Positions 59,726 through 64,000 of a stretch of DNA of 64,000 nucleotides are shown here, in pieces. The position numbers and the translations under genes are program-made. Origin of the DNA: Carboxylicivirga sp964602515 (GTDB lineage: Bacteria; Bacteroidota; Bacteroidia; Bacteroidales; Marinilabiliaceae); assembly GCA_964602515.1 (NCBI GenBank), contig CAZRRJ010000013.1, forward strand, positions 1 through 64,000, in the 5' to 3' direction. The first letter of the stretch is position 1. Every line of letters starts with the position of its first letter. Below the pieces are notes generated by a model that was not told the DNA's origin, searched no databases, and was given only the letters and a program-made list of their open reading frames with translations.

Positions 59726-61444
59726 ATGAAAGAAAGAATATTAACACTGGTAAGTGTATGTTTGATTGCAATATCCTGCAATACAAAACAAATGAAACAG
59801 AATCAAACCCTTTATTTCAACGGCGACATCATTACAATGGAAGGTAATCAGCCGGAATATGTTGAGGCTGTTGTTGAAGAAAACGGAAAAATTGTTTTTG
59901 TGGGAGCAAAAGAAGTTGCGTTGAAAAAATTTGACGCTGCAAAACAAATTGACTTGCAGGGGAAAACCATGTTACCGGCCTTTATCGACGGTCATGGGCA
60001 TTTTTATAATTTGGGCTTTACAGCCTTGTGTGCCAATTTATTGCCGCCACCAGACGGCCCCGGCCAAAATACACAAAGCATTGTTAACCAGTTAACCAGC
60101 TGGATAAGCACCGAAGAAGGAAAATATATTATCAGTAAATTTGGGTGGATTATTGGAAATGGGTATGATGATTCACAACTGGCCGAAAAGGAGCACCCTA
60201 AAGCAACAGATTTAGACAAAGTAAGCACAGAAATACCTATACTTATTTTGCACCAATCCGGGCACCTGGGAGTAATTAACTCAAAAGCAATGGAAATACT
60301 GGGGTACAACAATCAAACTCCTAATCCCAACGGAGGTGTATTGCGAAGAAATAAAGACAAGTCACCCAATGGCGTATTGGAAGAAAATGCCTTGTATGCA
60401 GTATTGCTACCTATTTTTGCAAAAACAGATGCCGACGTGGCTGCAAAGTGCATTGAAAAAGCACAATACGAATACGCCAGCAAAGGGTATCTTACGGTGC
60501 AGGATGGAAGGACAACCCTGGAACAATTAGCAATATTGGAAGCTGCTGCCGATAATAAGAAGTACTATCTTGATGTTGTAGTATATCCTGATATAACTCT
60601 TGGAACTGAATACATGTCGGGTAAATATTATAACAAGGAGCACAGCTATAATAACCGGTTTCGTATAGGAGGAGTGAAACTTACGCTGGACGGTTCTCCC
60701 CAAGGAAAAACAGCATGGCTTTCTAAGTGTTACCATGTAAACCCGGATGGCCAGACAGGATGTTACGAAGGATATGCAATAATGGATGATGATAATGCCA
60801 CCATGTATGTAAAAAAAGCCTTTGAGAACAAATGGCAATTACTCTGTCATACCAATGGCGATGCAGCAATAGACCAATACATTAGAGCTATAAAAGCAGC
60901 AGAAGCGGAATATGCTTATAACGACCACCGAACTGTTTTGATACACGGACAAACATTAAGAAAAGACCAAATTCCAGACCTGGTAAACCTTGGAATTTTA
61001 CCCTCATTATTTCCTATGCACACCTTTTACTGGGGCGACTGGCATGTAGAATCAGTGCTTGGAGAAGAGCGTGCCCATTACATTTCGCCATGTCGTGATG
61101 CTGTTGATGCCGGCCTTACCATTACCTCACATCATGATGCACCTGTTACCTTTCCAAACTCGCTGCGAGTGCTCGATGCCACCGTAAACCGTGTAACGCG
61201 AAGTGGAAAGATATTAGGACCTGACCAACGATTAACCGCATACGAAGCACTAAAAACACACACCGAATGGGCAGCAATCCAGTATTTTGAGGAAAACAGC
61301 AAAGGAACAATTACCAAAGATAAACTGGCCGATTTTGTGATTCTGGATAAAAACCCACTGAAAATAAATCCGATGGACATACATAAGATAAAAGTGTTGG
61401 AATCAATAAAAGAAGGAAAGACAGTTTATAACATAAAGGAATAA
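59726..61444 (+). CDS. YtcJ-type amidohydrolase lipoprotein
   Basis: A 572-residue lipoprotein (lipobox AISC, Cys18; NTKQMK follows, so periplasm-facing is likely). Amidohydrolase motifs: MLPAFIDGHGHFYNLG supplies the first metal histidines (about 84-93), HQSGHLGVINSKA is typical of the YtcJ branch, then LTLDGSPQGKTAW, LCHTNGDAAID, and SHHDAPV near 470. YtcJ-like enzymes hydrolyse amide or imide bonds of unknown natural substrates with a metal-activated water. It stands alone with its own promoter. Confidence 0.9.
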   Translation: MKERILTLVSVCLIAISCNTKQMKQNQTLYFNGDIITMEGNQPEYVEAVVEENGKIVFVGAKEVALKKFDAAKQIDLQGKTMLPAFIDGHGHFYNLGFTALCANLLPPPDGPGQNTQSIVNQLTSWISTEEGKYIISKFGWIIGNGYDDSQLAEKEHPKATDLDKVSTEIPILILHQSGHLGVINSKAMEILGYNNQTPNPNGGVLRRNKDKSPNGVLEENALYAVLLPIFAKTDADVAAKCIEKAQYEYASKGYLTVQDGRTTLEQLAILEAAADNKKYYLDVVVYPDITLGTEYMSGKYYNKEHSYNNRFRIGGVKLTLDGSPQGKTAWLSKCYHVNPDGQTGCYEGYAIMDDDNATMYVKKAFENKWQLLCHTNGDAAIDQYIRAIKAAEAEYAYNDHRTVLIHGQTLRKDQIPDLVNLGILPSLFPMHTFYWGDWHVESVLGEERAHYISPCRDAVDAGLTITSHHDAPVTFPNSLRVLDATVNRVTRSGKILGPDQRLTAYEALKTHTEWAAIQYFEENSKGTITKDKLADFVILDKNPLKINPMDIHKIKVLESIKEGKTVYNIKE

Positions 61445-61470
61445 GTATCGCAATATATATGCATATATAT

Positions 61471-61525
61471 AACCGGGACAGTGTTTATTAAGGGCTTTGT
61501 ATCCGCCACCAACATTGTCCCGGTT
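61471..61525 (+). terminator. Long hairpin after the amidohydrolase gene
   Basis: AACCGGGACAGTGTT (61471-61485) and AACATTGTCCCGGTT (61511-61525) pair over 15 bp with one mismatch or G-U position, around a 25-nt loop. It lies 26 bp after the stop. The following TAACAAG gives no T-run, so it may protect the mRNA 3' end instead of terminating. Confidence 0.45.
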
Positions 61526-61815
61526 TAACAAGAAAGTTGTAATTGCCTCAAAATAACCCGCCACACTTTCGTTAAATAACACTTTAAACTCACCACTTTC
61601 AAACGATCTGAAACAACATTTTGTCGGATGCCTTAGAGACTCATATATAATGAGATAAATTAAAAATTTTACGTCAAACCCAGGTTAATAGCTTTTAATA
61701 CAGGGAAGGGGGCAAATCAGGTGAGTTCTACATGGCAAATAAAAGTAAAATTAAAGGCCTGAACGAAGATTTTATATATCCTGATTATCAATGTTATATA
61801 CTTGATAAAAAAAAG

Positions 61816-61896
61816 ACACTACATTTTTAAAAAAAGACCTGTGTTTTTATTAAAAATGTAGTGTGTTTTATACCAATAACACACTACATTTTTTTA
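61816..61896. terminator. Three-arm alternative hairpin with terminator
   Basis: Arm 1 ACACTACATTTTTAA (61816-61830), arm 2 its exact inverse (61850-61864) and arm 3 AACACACTACATTTTT (61878-61893). Arms 2 and 3 form a perfect 16-bp stem with a 10-nt loop (arm 2 as AAAAATGTAGTGTGTT, 61852-61867) and a T-run after, a two-way intrinsic terminator. Arms 1 and 2 form a competing 15-bp stem. Confidence 0.7.
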
Positions 61897-62301
61897 TCCT
61901 GTAATTAAATAGTCTTTAAAACGAGGTATCTTTATCAATCATTTGGTAGTACATTACAGTATAATAAAAATTACAACTGTGCTGGAAAAATATACACAAT
62001 AAGAAAGTATTTAAAGGTTCTACCGTACGCTACCAGCTATCCCTTGATTGGCAACATAAACAAAGAAAAATATATTAAAAAAATAAAAGGGCATCCCAAA
62101 AGAAGAGTCCATTACCTTCAACAACATTTTATTCTTAAACCCGTGTTGGTAAATTGTTAAAAGCCAGTTGCTCTTTAGGAGTGGGATAATGTTGAATTTT
62201 GACAATAAACCAATTGTTTTACTTTTGAGACCCCCTGTATCAGATAATAATATAGCTATAAAATAACCTGCAATGTTTATCAAGGCAGTGTTACTATAGT
62301 C

Positions 62302-62781
62302 TTATTTCGATAACCATGAATTTAGCATCCATACGGTTTTCTCCTGTTGGCTGATGTAATCGGTGAGTAAAGTAATAGTGCCTTCATCATCAGCTTCTTG
62401 TGCCAATGGAAGCATAGCTTTTTCAGCACGAACTATGGTAGCCATATTTTCCAAGGTAAGCTGCATGCACTCGTTACCGTTGCTTACATTTTTAGCCGTT
62501 TTAATTTGTGCTGTTGATACATAGTCGGTAAAAGCATGCATTGGTGTTCCGCCCAGTGTTAAAATACGTTCAGCTATTTCATCTACTTTAACCACTGCAT
62601 CGTTGTACAACTCTTCAAACTTAAGATGTAGTTCAAAAAATTTCTCACCTTTAACATTCCAATGAAAGCCACGTAAGTTTTGGTAGAATAACTGATAGTT
62701 GGCTAACAGTGTATTTAGTTCGTTTACTAATTCAGTACTTTCTTGTTGTTTTAAACCTAATAATTCGTTAATTGTCTTCAT
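62302..62781 (-). CDS. dps: Dps ferritin-like DNA-protection protein
   Basis: A 159-residue protein. The ferroxidase residues H40, H52, D67 and E71 keep the exact spacing of the Dps family (12, 15 and 4 residues apart), with FHWNVKGEKFFELH as the core motif. It forms a 12-subunit shell that oxidises Fe2+ with hydrogen peroxide and stores the iron, protecting DNA. It diverges from oxyR across 119 bp containing a consensus promoter and a predicted OxyR site, so peroxide induction is likely. Confidence 0.95.
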   Translation of the reverse strand: MKTINELLGLKQQESTELVNELNTLLANYQLFYQNLRGFHWNVKGEKFFELHLKFEELYNDAVVKVDEIAERILTLGGTPMHAFTDYVSTAQIKTAKNVSNGNECMQLTLENMATIVRAEKAMLPLAQEADDEGTITLLTDYISQQEKTVWMLNSWLSK

Positions 62782-62816
62782 AATATATCGTTTTTATTTG
62801 TTTTAAAATTCTTGAA

Positions 62817-62848
62817 CAAAGGTATATTTCCATACATTATCAATCAAA
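62817..62848 (-). promoter_or_regulatory. dps promoter
   Basis: On the minus strand TTTG (62848-62845), 20 nt, then TACCTTTG (62824-62817), an exact TTTG/TAnnTTTG promoter. The predicted start near 62810 leaves a 29-nt leader to the dps ATG. Its -33 box touches the end of the predicted OxyR operator. Confidence 0.75.
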
Positions 62849-62884
62849 TAGATAAATTTTATATATTGCATAGCTAAAACTTAT
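62848..62884 (+). promoter_or_regulatory. Predicted OxyR operator
   Basis: The sequence is ATAG-7-TTAT-7-ATAG-7-TTAT. The OxyR consensus is ATAG-7-CTAT-7-ATAG-7-CTAT, so all four quarter-sites match in position and 14 of 16 consensus bases agree. It lies directly upstream of the dps -33 box and 16 bp before the oxyR start, which fits activation of dps and autoregulation of oxyR. Confidence 0.75.
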
Positions 62885-62900
62885 AATAACTGTATAACAG

Positions 62901-63848
62901 ATGCTTGGACTTAACTTACAACAATTAGAATATTTAGTAGCTGTAGATAATTACAAACAATTTACCATTGCAGCCGAGAAATGTTTTGTTACGCAGCCTA
63001 CTTTAAGTATGCAAATTAAGAAAGCAGAAGAGCAGTTAGGTGTTGTTATATTTGACCGTACCAAACAACCTGTACTTACTACACCCGTTGGTCAGGTTAT
63101 TATTAACCAAGCACGAGTGGTAATAAATGAATATAAGCGTTTAGAAGAGATTGTACGTGAGGAATCGGGACGTATAGAAGGTGAATTAAATATTGGTATT
63201 ATCCCCTCTGTAGCACCCTATTTATTACCCCGTTTTGTAGGCCATTTTAAAGTTCATAATCCACTGGTAAAAATCTCTTTTAAAGAAATGATAACCGGGG
63301 AACTTGTTAAGGCATTAAAAAAGGACTTGTTAGATGCAGCAATACTTGTTACACCATTGCATGAAAAGGATATTATTGAACAAGCGCTCTTTTTTGAAGA
63401 TGTATTAATATATGCTCACCCAGATCATCCTTTGCACAAGGTTCGTACATTAAGTGTTGATATGCTAACATCATCAGGGCTGTGGCTTTTAAATGAAGGC
63501 CATTGTTTTCGTTCACAAGTGCTTAACTTGTGTAAAATACAGGAAAGTGCCAGTCCTGATATACCATTCCAATTTGAAAGCGGATCGTTGGATACCATTC
63601 GAAAGATGGTGGATACGGAGGGGGGATATACGCTTATGCCGGGCTTGGCAGCACATGAGTTATTTTTTGATATGCATAAACAAGTTAAGGAATTTGAATC
63701 ACCGGTGCCTTTGCGCGAAATTAGTATTGTTTATTCGCGGGCTTTTTATAAACGCTTATTAATTGAACGTTTGTCCGATTCTATCAAAGCAAATGTACCG
63801 GAAGAGATGCTGGATGATAAACGCGGACAGATTGTGGAGTGGAAGTAG
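62901..63848 (+). CDS. oxyR: LysR-family peroxide sensor OxyR
   Basis: A 315-residue LysR protein. The N-terminal HTH (about 5-65) includes FTIAAEKCFVTQPTLSMQIKKAEEQLG. In the sensor domain C202 and C211 (GHCFRSQVLNLC) match the redox pair C199/C208 of E. coli OxyR in sequence and spacing, so peroxide would form a disulfide that activates DNA binding. The GIIPSVAPYLLP segment (99-110) is also OxyR-like. Divergent from dps with the operator between. Confidence 0.93.
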   Translation: MLGLNLQQLEYLVAVDNYKQFTIAAEKCFVTQPTLSMQIKKAEEQLGVVIFDRTKQPVLTTPVGQVIINQARVVINEYKRLEEIVREESGRIEGELNIGIIPSVAPYLLPRFVGHFKVHNPLVKISFKEMITGELVKALKKDLLDAAILVTPLHEKDIIEQALFFEDVLIYAHPDHPLHKVRTLSVDMLTSSGLWLLNEGHCFRSQVLNLCKIQESASPDIPFQFESGSLDTIRKMVDTEGGYTLMPGLAAHELFFDMHKQVKEFESPVPLREISIVYSRAFYKRLLIERLSDSIKANVPEEMLDDKRGQIVEWK

Positions 63849-63954
63849 GCAATTTGTAACCATGTGTTTTACATTGTAATATTAACGTTGTTCTACATGT
63901 GGCCTTTTGATGTTAAATTATAGAGTATTTCATTAAAAGATCACTTTTAACGGG

Positions 63955-63962
63955 TATCTTTG
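63955..63962 (+). promoter_or_regulatory. -7 promoter element near the right edge
   Basis: TATCTTTG is an exact TAnnTTTG match, predicting a start near 63969. A frame beginning with ATG at 63967 is open to the window end (11 codons), but that ATG would fall at or before the predicted start site, so the following gene's real start cannot be judged. Confidence 0.4.
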
Positions 63963-64000
63963 TTGCATGCAACAATTACAGAAATCAAGTCAGGTGGCTC

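Larger units (their letters stand above)
61445..62301. other. Gene-poor region between amidohydrolase and dps (857 bp)
   Basis: AT-rich with no supported gene. A minus-strand reading frame at 62020-62283 (87 codons) lacks protein-like structure. Two strong structures are present: the 61471-61525 hairpin and the three-arm repeat at 61816-61896. Confidence 0.55.

Noticed and set aside
62020..62283. An 87-codon minus-strand frame between dps and the three-arm repeat
   Set aside because: No family, no promoter and a hydrophobic, AT-driven composition; position after dps gives no support.
1..64000. CRISPR array, prophage, integrase or attachment site
   Set aside because: No regularly spaced direct repeats, no phage or recombinase genes, and the tRNA copies at the left edge lack any adjacent integrase or repeated 3' end pieces.

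Overview
The window is chromosomal DNA of a member of the Bacteroidota. The evidence is two SusC/SusD pairs, paired ECF-sigma/FecR switches, a GldA/GldF/GldG transporter, many lipoproteins, and promoters of the Bacteroidota type (TTTG, about 19 nt, TAnnTTTG) instead of -35/-10 boxes. The AT-rich sequence, the full sulfite-to-cysteine pathway and the gld genes suit an environmental Bacteroidales/Marinilabiliales-like organism, but the genus cannot be fixed from this window.

Layout. (1) 1-434, minus strand: SRP RNA, tRNA-Thr, tRNA-Tyr and a second identical tRNA-Thr cut by the window edge, behind one consensus promoter. (2) 601-6092: housekeeping genes (DUF4199/GT2 pair, methyltransferase, Nudix, miaA, a pRiA4b-ORF3-like protein, DUF302, a cytochrome c lipoprotein). 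(3) 6314-17509: sulfur and tetrapyrrole block: an O-acetylhomoserine sulfhydrylase-like enzyme, a BamA-like barrel, an Rrf2 regulator, cysK, cysJ, cysI, DUF2061, siroheme dehydrogenase and a CobA-HemD fusion, which together reduce sulfite, make the siroheme cofactor and fix sulfide into cysteine. A 21-codon ORF with two Cys codons lies just before cysJ. (4) 18371-25663: gldA-gldF-gldG-DUF4340, a small barrel protein, a BaiN-type flavoprotein and a YdjC-type deacetylase.

(5) 26050-37576, minus strand: ECF sigma, FecR, surface kelch lipoprotein, SusC, SusD, secreted SRPBCC protein, TlpA-like lipoprotein and periplasmic thioredoxin. It looks like a polysaccharide utilization locus but has no carbohydrate-active enzyme. 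Its substrate is unknown, and it is the best candidate here for an undescribed system. (6) 38898-58852, plus strand: a second sigma/FecR/SusCD locus with a GH18 endo-beta-N-acetylglucosaminidase, a catalytically dead GH18 relative, two DUF1735 proteins, a surface lipoprotein, an AraC regulator with a degenerate receiver, two GH92 alpha-mannosidases, a PAT/MFS transporter and a GH130 phosphorylase. Read together these form a complete route for high-mannose N-glycans: release at the surface, import, alpha-mannose trimming in the periplasm, import of Man-GlcNAc and phosphorolysis in the cytoplasm. (7) 59726-63848: an amidohydrolase lipoprotein, a gene-poor stretch with strong hairpins, then divergent dps and oxyR sharing a promoter region with a near-consensus OxyR operator.

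No CRISPR array, insertion sequence, rRNA or phage gene was seen. Protein families were assigned by reading motifs, not by database search.
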